Origin: JASFEQ01 sp050122535
Lineage (GTDB): Bacteria > Desulfobacterota > DSM-4660 > Desulfatiglandales > HGW-15
Assembly (NCBI GenBank): GCA_050122535.1
Contig: JASFIT010000252.1
Location: forward strand, 1 to 6,952
Reading direction: 5' to 3'
Length of the DNA: 6,952 bases
The first letter of the stretch is position 1. Each line of letters opens with the position of its first letter. This document shows positions 1 through 6,234 of this stretch, piece by piece. The notes beneath the pieces were generated by a model. The model was not told where the DNA came from. It made no database searches and saw only the letters and a program-made list of their open reading frames with translations. The position numbers and the translations under genes were made by a program.

Positions 1-1524
1 AAAGGGCGAAATGTGCTTCTTGAAAAGTCCTGGGGTTCCCCCAAGATCAGCAAGGATGGGGTGACCGTTGCCAAGGAGATTGAACTGGAAGACAAGTTTG
101 AAAACATAGGTGCACAGATGGTCAAGGAGGTGGCTTCCAGGACATCCGACGTCGCCGGGGACGGCACCACCACGGCGACCATCCTGGCACAGGCCATCTA
201 TCGTGAGGGGGTTAAGCTTTTGGCCGCGGGTGCCAACCCCATGTCCATCAAGCGGGGCATTGAAAAGGCCGTTGGTATGGTGGTTGAAGAACTGAAAAAG
301 ATGTCTAAACCCACAAAAGATAGAAAAGAAATCTCTCAGGTCGGTACTATATCGGCAAACAACGACCGCACTATCGGGGACATTATCGCCGATGCTATGG
401 AAAAGGTGGGCAAGGAGGGTGTGATTACCGTAGAGGATGCCAAGGTCATGGAGACCACTCTGAAGGTCGTTGAGGGGATGCAGTTCGATAGGGGTTACCT
501 GAGCCCGTACCTTGTGACAGATCCTGAGAAGATGGAAGTTGATCTTGAGGAACCCTATATCCTTTTAAACGAGAAGAAGATCAGTGTCATGAAAGACCTG
601 CTTCCCATTTTAGAGCAGGTTGCAAGAGATGGTAAACCTTTCTTGATCGTTGCAGAGGATGTGGAAGGGGAGGCTCTGGCTACCCTGGTGGTTAATAAGT
701 TGAGGGGGACCCTGCATTGTGCGGCTGTCAAGGCCCCAGGCTTTGGTGACAGGCGAAAGGCCATGCTGGAAGATATCGGCATCCTGACCGGGGGCCGGGT
801 GATCAGTGAGGACCTGGGCGTCAAGCTGGAAACGATAACCCTGAAAGACCTGGGTACAGCCAAACGCATTACGATAGACAAGGATAACACAACGATCATT
901 GATGGTGGTGGCGATCGCAAGGCGCTGGAAGGTCGCGTAAAACAGATCAGGGTTCAAATCGAAGAGACGACCAGCGACTATGACAAGGAAAAGCTTCAGG
1001 AACGCCTGGCAAAATTGATCGGGGGTGTGGCCGTTATCAATGTGGGCGCGGCGACGGAGACTGAAATGAAGGAGAAAAAGGACAGGGTTGAAGATGCCCT
1101 CAATGCGACTCGCGCAGCCGTAGAGGAAGGCATTGTCCCCGGTGGTGGCGTTGCCTATATGCGCACCCTGAAGGTTCTTAAAAAGGGCAAATTCGTGGGC
1201 GAAGAGCAACTTGGTGCTAACCTCATTACACGTGCCCTTGAAGAGCCTACGAGGCAGATCGCTAACAATGCAGGTTTTGAGGGCTCTGTGGTGGTTCAGC
1301 GCGTTATGGAGGGTGAAGGGAGTTTTGGATTCAATGCCGAAACAGGGACGTATGAAGATCTTATGAAGGCCGGTATTGTGGATCCGACCAAGGTAACGCG
1401 ATTTGCGCTTCAAAATGCTGCATCCCTGGCCGGCCTTCTCATGACCACGGAGGCAATGGTTGCTGAAAGGCCTGAAAAAGAGAAATCCTTGGCAGCCACC
1501 ATGCCACCAGAAGATATGTATTAA
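1..1524 (+). CDS. groEL: 60 kDa chaperonin GroEL, 5'-truncated by the window edge
   Basis: Cytosolic ATP-dependent chaperonin: a double-ring complex that, with GroES, encloses and folds client proteins. The frame is open from base 1, and its first residues (KGRN...) align with Lys34 of E. coli GroEL, so about 33 N-terminal residues lie upstream. The GTG at 13 is an internal Val codon, not a start. With no indels in the first part, the ATPase residues Asp52 (in SKDGVTV) and Asp87 (in AGDGTTTAT) fall exactly in register. The equatorial RVEDALNATRAAVEEG segment carries the Asp398 equivalent, followed by the PGGGV motif. The apical domain is complete. Total length would be about 540 residues, normal for the family. 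The C-terminus ends PPEDMY instead of the Gly-Gly-Met repeats of E. coli. ftsH follows after 25 bases, so co-transcription is likely. The promoter and any groES are outside the window. Identification is certain; whether it is the only groEL copy cannot be told. Confidence 0.98.
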   Translation, partial: KGRNVLLEKSWGSPKISKDGVTVAKEIELEDKFENIGAQMVKEVASRTSDVAGDGTTTATILAQAIYREGVKLLAAGANPMSIKRGIEKAVGMVVEELKKMSKPTKDRKEISQVGTISANNDRTIGDIIADAMEKVGKEGVITVEDAKVMETTLKVVEGMQFDRGYLSPYLVTDPEKMEVDLEEPYILLNEKKISVMKDLLPILEQVARDGKPFLIVAEDVEGEALATLVVNKLRGTLHCAAVKAPGFGDRRKAMLEDIGILTGGRVISEDLGVKLETITLKDLGTAKRITIDKDNTTIIDGGGDRKALEGRVKQIRVQIEETTSDYDKEKLQERLAKLIGGVAVINVGAATETEMKEKKDRVEDALNATRAAVEEGIVPGGGVAYMRTLKVLKKGKFVGEEQLGANLITRALEEPTRQIANNAGFEGSVVVQRVMEGEGSFGFNAETGTYEDLMKAGIVDPTKVTRFALQNAASLAGLLMTTEAMVAERPEKEKSLAATMPPEDMY

Positions 1525-1534
1525 TGCATCTTAT

Positions 1535-1540
1535 GAGGGA
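1535..1540 (+). promoter_or_regulatory. Ribosome binding site deciding the ftsH TTG start
   Basis: GAGGGA lies 9 bases upstream of the TTG at 1550, an ideal spacing, in the short gap after the groEL stop. It favours the TTG over the in-frame ATG at 1460, which lies inside groEL and would add 30 residues unlike any FtsH N-terminus. Confidence 0.75.
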
Positions 1541-1549
1541 TACATTAAA

Positions 1550-3367
1550 TTGAACCTATCCTACAAAAACCTTGCTGTCTTGATCATAATCGGGCTTATG
1601 CTGGTCATGCTGTTTCGGGTATTCAACCAACCAGGAAACACCGTCTCTATCAATTACAGTGATTTTTTAAACATGATTGAGAGCGAAAGTGTCATCCAGG
1701 TCACTATACAGGGGGACAACATATCAGGTTTGACCGCGCAAGGACCTTTTAATACATTCGCCCCAAAAGATCCTGAACTAATTAAATTGGTTAAGAGCAA
1801 AGGGGTTAAAATATCGGCAAAACCCGAAAAAGGCTCCTCATGGTCCCGGGTGTTCCTCTCCTGGGTCCCGATGCTTTTGCTGGTTGGTGTTTGGATATTC
1901 TTCATGCGCCGGATGCAGGGTGGCGGTGGAAATCCACTATCCTTTGCAAAAAGCCAAGCAAGTCTCATATCGGACTCGCGGGGGAAAGTCACATTCGAAG
2001 ATGTTGCAGGAATTGATGAGGCCAGGGAGGAATTACAGGAAATCGTCGACTTTCTTCGCGATCCCGGAAAATTCACCCGGCTGGGGGGAAAAATACCTAA
2101 AGGTGTTCTTCTTGTGGGAGTTCCAGGCACAGGTAAGACTTTACTGGCAAGGGCAATAGCCGGTGTGGCGGATGTTCCCTTTTTCAGCATAAGCGGATCG
2201 GATTTTGTAGAGATGTTTGTAGGTGTTGGTGCTTCAAGGGTCAGAGATCTCTTTATGCAGGGCAAAAAAAATGCTCCCTGCATCATATTTATGGATGAGA
2301 TAGATGCGGTTGGTCGCCACAGGGGTGCCGGTTTGGGTGGAGGCCACGATGAAAGAGAACAGACCCTCAACCAGCTTCTTGTGGAAATGGATGGCTTTGA
2401 ATCCAATGAGGGTGTCATCCTTATCTCTGCCACGAACAGGCCGGATGTCCTTGATCCTGCTCTATTGAGACCCGGGCGATTCGACAGACAGGTAGTTGTC
2501 CCTGTTCCTGACATAATGGGGAGGGTGGGAATTCTGAAAGTCCATGTCAAGAAAACACCCCTGTCAAATGATGTTGATATCAAGGTCCTTGCGAGAGGGA
2601 CCCCCGGGTTTACAGGCGCTGATATTGAAAATATGGTGAATGAGGCCGCGCTAATGGCAGCCAGACGCGGAAAGGACAGGTTGGAGATGGTCGACTTTGA
2701 AGATGCCAAGGACAAGGTCATGATGGGCACTGAACGGAAGAGCATGATCATCAGTGATGAGGAAAAGAAGACCACGGCCTATCATGAGGCAGGGCATACC
2801 ATCGTTGCTAAGCTGATTCCAAAGGCGGATCCGATTCACAAGGTGACCATAATTCCTCGAGGCCGAGCCCTTGGATTGACCCAACAGCTACCCATGGATG
2901 AAAAGCACACATACCCAAAGGATTACCTTCTGAATAATATTTGCATTTTGATGGGTGGAAGAGTTGCAGAAGAAATTGTGCTCAATATCCAGACAACAGG
3001 GGCGGAAAATGATATTGAAAAGGCGTCTGACCTTGCAAGAAAGATGGTCTGTGAGTACGGTATGAGCGAAGAACTGGGCCCCCTTACCTTTGGCAAAAAG
3101 GAAGGGCAGATATTTCTTGGCAGGGAGTTCGCCCAGCACAGGGATTACAGTGAAATGACGGCACAAAGGATTGATGAGGAAGTCAGGGATATCGTAATCG
3201 GGGCCTACAAAAAGACAGCACAGCTCATTAAGGATAACCTGGATACCCTGCACAAGATCGCTAATGCCCTTTTGGAGAAAGAGACGTTGAACAGTAGTGC
3301 GATCGATGAATTAATGCCTGGTGGGAAAAAGTCCATACCGGAAGAAATAGACGCCGGGACATCTTGA
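1550..3367 (+). CDS. ftsH: ATP-dependent zinc metalloprotease FtsH
   Basis: Membrane-anchored AAA+ protease that extracts and degrades misfolded membrane proteins and regulatory substrates; it works as a hexamer. From the TTG start it is 605 residues, beginning MNLSYKNLAV, a typical FtsH N-terminus. In order: membrane helix 1 (about 8-24), periplasmic domain (25-103), membrane helix 2 (about 104-119), Walker A GVPGTGKT (190-197), pore loop FVGVGA (from 223), Walker B ending DE (249-250), and the second region of homology with the two arginine fingers Arg310 and Arg313. The zinc site is HEAGH (412-416), with Asp488 in TTGAENDI as the likely third ligand. All catalytic elements are present. Walker A has Val where E. 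coli has Pro (GPPGTGKT), which is not expected to abolish function. The C-terminal tail after the protease domain is short and ends at 605, against 644 in E. coli. It probably forms an operon with groEL (25-base gap). hflK, encoding its usual regulator, lies about 2.9 kb downstream. Confidence 0.98.
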   Translation: MNLSYKNLAVLIIIGLMLVMLFRVFNQPGNTVSINYSDFLNMIESESVIQVTIQGDNISGLTAQGPFNTFAPKDPELIKLVKSKGVKISAKPEKGSSWSRVFLSWVPMLLLVGVWIFFMRRMQGGGGNPLSFAKSQASLISDSRGKVTFEDVAGIDEAREELQEIVDFLRDPGKFTRLGGKIPKGVLLVGVPGTGKTLLARAIAGVADVPFFSISGSDFVEMFVGVGASRVRDLFMQGKKNAPCIIFMDEIDAVGRHRGAGLGGGHDEREQTLNQLLVEMDGFESNEGVILISATNRPDVLDPALLRPGRFDRQVVVPVPDIMGRVGILKVHVKKTPLSNDVDIKVLARGTPGFTGADIENMVNEAALMAARRGKDRLEMVDFEDAKDKVMMGTERKSMIISDEEKKTTAYHEAGHTIVAKLIPKADPIHKVTIIPRGRALGLTQQLPMDEKHTYPKDYLLNNICILMGGRVAEEIVLNIQTTGAENDIEKASDLARKMVCEYGMSEELGPLTFGKKEGQIFLGREFAQHRDYSEMTAQRIDEEVRDIVIGAYKKTAQLIKDNLDTLHKIANALLEKETLNSSAIDELMPGGKKSIPEEIDAGTS

Positions 3368-3426
3368 ACGGGAAATGCAGGCTTTTGTCCCTGGTTATGT
3401 GTCTTTTTATTTCTAAAGGAATAATT

Positions 3427-3615
3427 ATGGATTCACCGTGAGAAAAATTCATCGAATGGTACATGTCTCTGCCAGTTCCGCAGCGCCAATCCATAGTGGA
3501 GTTTGTCATATTCTTTAACATTGGCTTTGATGATATTGACACAACAAATATGGAAGAACTTCACAATGCATTTGTCAAAAAGCTATCAAAGTATTCGCAT
3601 GATAAAAAGATCTGA
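3427..3615 (+). pseudogene. Short unknown reading frame interrupted by TGA at codon 5
   Basis: An ATG at 3427 is preceded by AAAGGA (3415-3420) at a 6-base spacing. It reads MDSP, then an in-frame TGA (3439-3441), then 57 further sense codons to a TGA at 3613. The downstream part has a protein-like character: EKFIEWYMSLPVPQ, a hydrophobic stretch around IVEFVIFFNIGF, then an acidic and basic helical tail ending SKYSHDKKI. If the TGA were sense, the product would be 62 residues. Three readings are possible: a nonsense mutation (for example TGG to TGA) in a small gene; translation restarting at the in-frame ATG at 3463 to give 50 residues; or UGA read as selenocysteine, for which I see only a weak hairpin downstream. 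The frame lies 59 bases after ftsH in a decayed stretch, so loss of function is the simplest explanation. I do not recognise the family. Confidence 0.4.
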
Positions 3616-3629
3616 GCAGCTACTCAATG

Positions 3630-3699
3630 CAGCCGACCCGCCTTCGCCGAGGCTTCTGCGCAGCGGCTGATCTCGCCGCTACTCGGTGCCAACGAGTAG
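3630..3699. repeat. Cluster of nested and adjacent inverted repeats
   Basis: This GC-rich stretch in an otherwise AT-richer gap can fold in several ways. CAGCCG (3630-3635) pairs with CGGCTG (3664-3669), enclosing GCCT/AGGC (3640-3643 with 3650-3653) and the palindrome CTGCGCAG (3656-3663). Alternatively AGCGGC (3662-3667) pairs with GCCGCT (3675-3680) across a 7-base loop. The perfect 7-bp stem CTACTCG/CGAGTAG (3679-3685 with 3693-3699) follows. GCTACTC also occurs twice, at 3619 and 3678, as the core of an imperfect direct repeat. The layout recalls folded mobile repeats such as integron attC sites or REP-like elements, but the GTTRRRY/RYYYAAC attC core sites are not evident. No T-run follows the last stem, so it is not a standard intrinsic terminator. 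From here to 3769 I see no gene. Confidence 0.5.
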
Positions 3700-3769
3700 T
3701 AATTGCGACATTCCATTCATTAGGCCAGCATTGAGGAAAAGAAGGGGGGAAATCCCTATCCATGAGTGA

Positions 3770-3951
3770 ATGCGTGCCATGCGACTATATCTGATCAACC
3801 CCTCCAACCCGCTTGCCACCATCGTCAAAGCCAAGGAGAGCCGTTGGAACCGCTGATCAGCTTGGTGGGCAATCTCTCATACAGAAGCAATCTCCGGCTG
3901 AACCGTAAGGCATATGCAGACTTCAAGTCGTATGTGAAAGCTGGGGTTTGA
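3770..3951 (+). pseudogene. Remnant of a B12-binding radical SAM protein gene (start plus possible tail)
   Basis: From the in-frame ATGs at 3770 and 3779 the sequence reads MRLYLINPSNPLAT, then IVKAKESRWNR, and stops at TGA 3854-3856. This matches, from memory, the opening of many cobalamin-binding-domain radical SAM proteins, in which the Rossmann-like B12 domain begins with a similar strand and the ESRWN segment is followed by Tyr-Arg. The rest of the B12 domain and the whole CxxxCxxC radical SAM domain are missing. In another frame, coding-like sequence resumes at about 3853 (LISLVGNLSYRSNLR, then LNRKAYADFKSYVKAGV) and ends at TGA 3949-3951. This could be the C-terminal tail of the same gene left after a large internal deletion that also shifted the frame. 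The N-terminal assignment is fairly firm; the tail assignment is inference. No obvious ribosome binding site sits directly before the start. Confidence 0.5.
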
Positions 3952-4064
3952 TCTAATAGATGTCCCAGGGAGGTTTTTTTACCTTGTCTGAAGGGATATC
4001 AGTATCAGATTAATGGTTGGGACTAAAGAGTGGCAACATTGCCCTTTGAATTCAAAAAATAGAA

Positions 4065-4661
4065 ATGCTCAAGAACACAGGTGACCCAATGGATGCTCTG
4101 GAACTTGCAAGAGAAGCAAAGAAGCAAAACATAATCGATATGGCTGTTGGCTTTACTGTCATGATGCCATTGTTTCAAGAACGTTCAGCCGATCTCATCA
4201 AAGAGAAACTGGCGGGTTTATTTGAAGGTCTTGACCGGATCAGTTCGGATCAAGACTTCAGTAAGATGCACAGAGACTTCTGCCAATGGTTTGTTAAAAC
4301 TATCAGGTTGGCGAAGACCGAGGAACATCCATCATATGGTCATGCTGCGAAGGTTCTCGATCTTGCTCTCAAGGTCTACGTTTACTACTGCAAGATGCCA
4401 AGTCCAGCAAAGGCGGAGTCCCTGATGCCAAGGTTAAATGGGGCCATTGACACACCAATCCTTCGCCATCTATTTAAGAACCTGGAGGATATTTACAGGA
4501 AGTCCTACCCCCCGCATTATTTATGGACGATTAAGATGATAGACAAGGAAGACTATGATTTGTTGCAGAAAGTAATTCGTCAGGATATCAGAGACTCCTT
4601 TGGCGATAATATATTGCCTGTTCAATATGATGAGATTATGGGGCGACGCTTAAATCGTTGA
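4065..4661 (+). CDS. Protein of unknown function, mostly helical, 198 residues
   Basis: I do not recognise this protein. It has a continuous frame of 198 codons with normal codon use and no signal peptide or convincing membrane segment, so it is probably cytosolic. The composition suggests mostly alpha helix. The most distinctive part is residues 89-140, with PSYGHAAKVLDLALKVY, a YYCKMPS turn and then DTPILRHLF. Its aromatic, His and Cys residues look like a conserved core, and it is followed by a Tyr/Pro-rich segment (SYPPHYLW). The start is uncertain. The ATG at 4065 has no visible ribosome binding site. The ATG at 4089 (codon 9, giving 190 residues) has AGGTGA at 4079-4084, only 4 bases away. 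It is separated from the gene at 4746 by 84 bases on the same strand, so the two might be transcribed together, but nothing else links them. Its function is open; a role in defence or protein quality control would be speculation. Confidence 0.75.
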   Translation: MLKNTGDPMDALELAREAKKQNIIDMAVGFTVMMPLFQERSADLIKEKLAGLFEGLDRISSDQDFSKMHRDFCQWFVKTIRLAKTEEHPSYGHAAKVLDLALKVYVYYCKMPSPAKAESLMPRLNGAIDTPILRHLFKNLEDIYRKSYPPHYLWTIKMIDKEDYDLLQKVIRQDIRDSFGDNILPVQYDEIMGRRLNR

Positions 4662-4730
4662 AGCAAGTGTCCGACAGAGTGTAGGCCCTGATCACATGTT
4701 TTGATAGGAAATCATCACAAACTTCCTTAT

Positions 4731-4736
4731 GAGGAG
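4731..4736 (+). promoter_or_regulatory. Ribosome binding site choosing ATG 4746
   Basis: GAGGAG lies 9 bases before ATG 4746. This fixes the start there rather than at the in-frame TTG at 4701, which has no comparable site and would only prepend 15 unremarkable residues. Confidence 0.75.
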
Positions 4737-4745
4737 ATTGCCGCC

Positions 4746-5537
4746 ATGTCCTTCAAAGAGAACCTAAAAGCCAAAATCAATCTCGACAGACTTTTCCGGA
4801 AGCTCATTTCCACAATTAAAGAGCCGCCCGGAAAGTGGTGGTTGGACAAGGTCCTCACCCAGGAACTTCTCAACATGACCGATCTTGAGCACAAGAAGTT
4901 CAGGGATCTTCATCTCTACATACGTCCCCTGGAGGGCGAGAATATGGAAGTCTTGGTATTCGACAACGAATTGCCCATCTACCACACTTCCGTGGCTGAC
5001 GTTGCCCTGCGCAAAAGCCCGCGCTGGCAGGAAATGTTTAGCATTAGAAATATCAAGAAGATTATGAATCATCATGATGTGCTTGTTAGTAAAGGGAAGG
5101 AGTCACTTAAGAGATTACACGCCAACGCTATGGAGCTGCTGGATCTCACTTATACCAGGGATGACCTGACGCTGCTGCTGGAGGATGCTCGCGGTGGCCT
5201 GGAACGGAAATCCATCGGGCAGATACAGGAATCGTTGGATCTATTTGTTGACTTGCTGGATTTCGAGCCCGTGTCTCTTGGGGGGCAGAAGCAAGATTTA
5301 CAGATCTTTGCCAGGCCAAAGCTTAACAGCGGCGCTGTTCCTGCCTTTGAGCATCTCATCCTCTTCGACGAAGAAAACCTGTCATTAGGCCTGAAGAAAG
5401 GAGTCTTTTCACCGCAGAGTGATTTAGACCCCGCGTGGGTCATGCAATATACCCGAGGTGGGGAAAGAGCCGATCTCCAAGGCATAGATGTTTTTGAATT
5501 CTTGGCTGAAATGGCGCTGAAAAAAGTGCGAGCTTAA
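4746..5537 (+). CDS. Protein of unknown function, 263 residues
   Basis: From the ATG at 4746 this is a 263-residue soluble protein starting MSFKENLKAKINLDRLF. I recognise the general pattern as a lone hypothetical protein seen in Desulfobacterota, but I know no function or named domain for it. Visible segments are a basic N-terminal helix (1-25), an EPPGKWWLDKVL segment (26-37), and a beta-rich part with LHLYIRPLEGENMEVLVFDN (55-74). These are followed by a central helical part (100-175) with SIRNIKKIM, SKGKESLKRLHANAM and repeated acidic helices. The C-terminal part has strand-like stretches, LQIFARPK and FEHLILFDEENLSLGL. There is no signal peptide, membrane helix, metal-binding cluster or nucleotide-binding loop. 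The frame is intact with a strong ribosome binding site, so it is probably expressed. The slipin remnant starts 79 bases downstream on the same strand. Confidence 0.85.
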   Translation: MSFKENLKAKINLDRLFRKLISTIKEPPGKWWLDKVLTQELLNMTDLEHKKFRDLHLYIRPLEGENMEVLVFDNELPIYHTSVADVALRKSPRWQEMFSIRNIKKIMNHHDVLVSKGKESLKRLHANAMELLDLTYTRDDLTLLLEDARGGLERKSIGQIQESLDLFVDLLDFEPVSLGGQKQDLQIFARPKLNSGAVPAFEHLILFDEENLSLGLKKGVFSPQSDLDPAWVMQYTRGGERADLQGIDVFEFLAEMALKKVRA

Positions 5538-5616
5538 AGAGGGCAAAATCGAAAAACAGTAGTTAAAATTCCTTGAGAGCTTATAATTTCCTGTACAGCC
5601 TGGAAAGGGGGATAAT

Positions 5617-6000
5617 ATGTTTTACATTCTGGCAGTGGTTTTAATTATTTTCTTTCTGGCCACGGCCATTAGGATCTTAAGAGAATATGAGCGAGGGGAT
5701 GTTGAAAACCGGATAAAGGAAGGCAAGAACACGCTGCGCTGGGACAAGACAAGCTGCCACCGGTTCGCGGCGAACGAAGCCAGGTTGAAGATGGGCTTTC
5801 TCGCATACAACATGCTTCACCTGATACGCCGGTTCTATTTGTGGGGCGAAGACACGCGCCGGTCCATCGAATGGATCATCATGCGGCTGGTGAAGGCGGG
5901 CGCACGAATCGCCTACCATGCCAGAAGATGGTACGTGCATATTGCAACGGCGTTTCCCTTGGCGCACCATTACCGGGCTGTGCTCGGTTGGCAACACTGA
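5617..6000 (+). pseudogene. Chimeric frame: slipin N-terminus fused to IS1380 transposase C-terminus
   Basis: The ATG at 5617 has AAAGGGGG (5604-5611) 5 bases upstream. Residues 1-19 form a membrane helix, and AIRILREYERG (17-27) matches the membrane-proximal start of slipin/stomatin-type SPFH proteins, where the next residues would be V(V/I)FRLGR. Here the sequence instead becomes DVENRIKEGKNTLRWDKTSC and onward, the C-terminal region of IS1380-family (DDE group) transposases. This includes the R-x3-E-x6-K signature (Arg26, Glu30, Lys37), whose Glu would be the last catalytic acid, and it ends at AFPLAHHYRAVLGWQH. The two upstream catalytic Asp residues and the whole SPFH domain are missing, so neither activity can survive. 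The junction falls at the shared Arg-Gly codons (about 5692-5697), consistent with a deletion at a short shared sequence. The 127-residue product could still be made as a membrane-anchored fusion. The transposase half is certain; the slipin half rests on only 27 residues. Confidence 0.8.
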
Positions 6001-6216
6001 ACTGGCATGCCCTGAGAAACGACTTGAAAAACTCTGACAGGAGAAGTATTGTCAAAAAACACGGGAAAAAGGGGTTCAAGCAGGTTTTGGAGCGGTCTGA
6101 TGGTGTTTTGGATTTTTCAAGCCCAAATTTCTGCTTTGAACAGGGGAAGGTCGATTAAAAACCGGCAAACAGGCGTGCGGAGCCTCTTTTTGAGGGAGGT
6201 TGCCGCATAATTCAGG
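5692..6216 (+). mobile_element. IS1380-family element remnant, right part only
   Basis: The remnant holds the last ~100 codons of the transposase (to 6000) and about 215 bases of non-coding right end. The probable terminus is TTCAGG at 6211-6216; IS1380-type elements end in CCT...AGG inverted repeats. Just inside it is an imperfect hairpin, CCTC-TTTTT-GAGG (6183-6195) flanked by GCGG/CCGC (6177-6180 with 6203-6206). The left end and most of the transposase are gone, replaced by the start of a slipin gene, so a target duplication cannot be checked. The element cannot move by itself. Its right end lies 18 bases from the hflK start codon. The stretch 6001-6216 contains no other gene; a frame running 5841-6158 is only IS sequence read in another frame. 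Confidence 0.82.
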
Positions 6217-6223
6217 TTCAAAT

Positions 6224-6229
6224 AGAGGA
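6224..6229 (+). promoter_or_regulatory. Ribosome binding site of hflK, next to the IS end
   Basis: AGAGGA lies 5 bases before ATG 6235 and only 7 bases after the presumed IS1380 right end. The native ribosome binding site was spared by the insertion, while everything further upstream was replaced by IS sequence. Confidence 0.7.
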
Positions 6230-6234
6230 TTTTT

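Noticed and set aside
610..1413. Long minus-strand open frame (267 codons) opposite groEL
   Set aside because: It lies wholly antisense to an unambiguous GroEL frame, and its translation (rich in His, Cys and Arg) resembles no family. It is a codon-bias shadow.
1654..2775. Minus-strand open frame of 373 codons opposite ftsH
   Set aside because: Antisense to the conserved AAA+ and protease domains of FtsH, and its low-complexity Ser/Pro/Thr-rich translation is typical of a reverse-strand shadow.
3369..3413. Possible intrinsic terminator after ftsH (GGGA...TCCC followed by a T-rich stretch)
   Set aside because: The stem is only four base pairs with a loop of about 14 bases, and the T-rich part starts too far downstream. 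Not convincing.
3960..3985. T-run (TTTTTTT) after the radical SAM remnant as a terminator
   Set aside because: The only stem is AGGT/ACCT around the T-run itself, with no GC-rich hairpin before it.
4222..4425. 67-codon frame inside the 4065-4661 gene
   Set aside because: It is an out-of-frame shadow of a longer and better-formed coding region, and its Arg/Ser-rich sequence looks non-biological.
5559..5587. Perfect TATAAT (5582-5587) upstream of the slipin remnant as a promoter
   Set aside because: No TTGACA-like hexamer lies 16-18 bases upstream (the sequence there is around GTAGTTA), and the flanks are AT-rich, so a chance match is likely. It is not strong enough to list as a promoter.
5841..6158. 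105-codon plus-strand frame overlapping the transposase remnant
   Set aside because: Its first half reads the IS1380 transposase in the wrong frame and its second half is the non-coding IS right end. There is no ribosome binding site.
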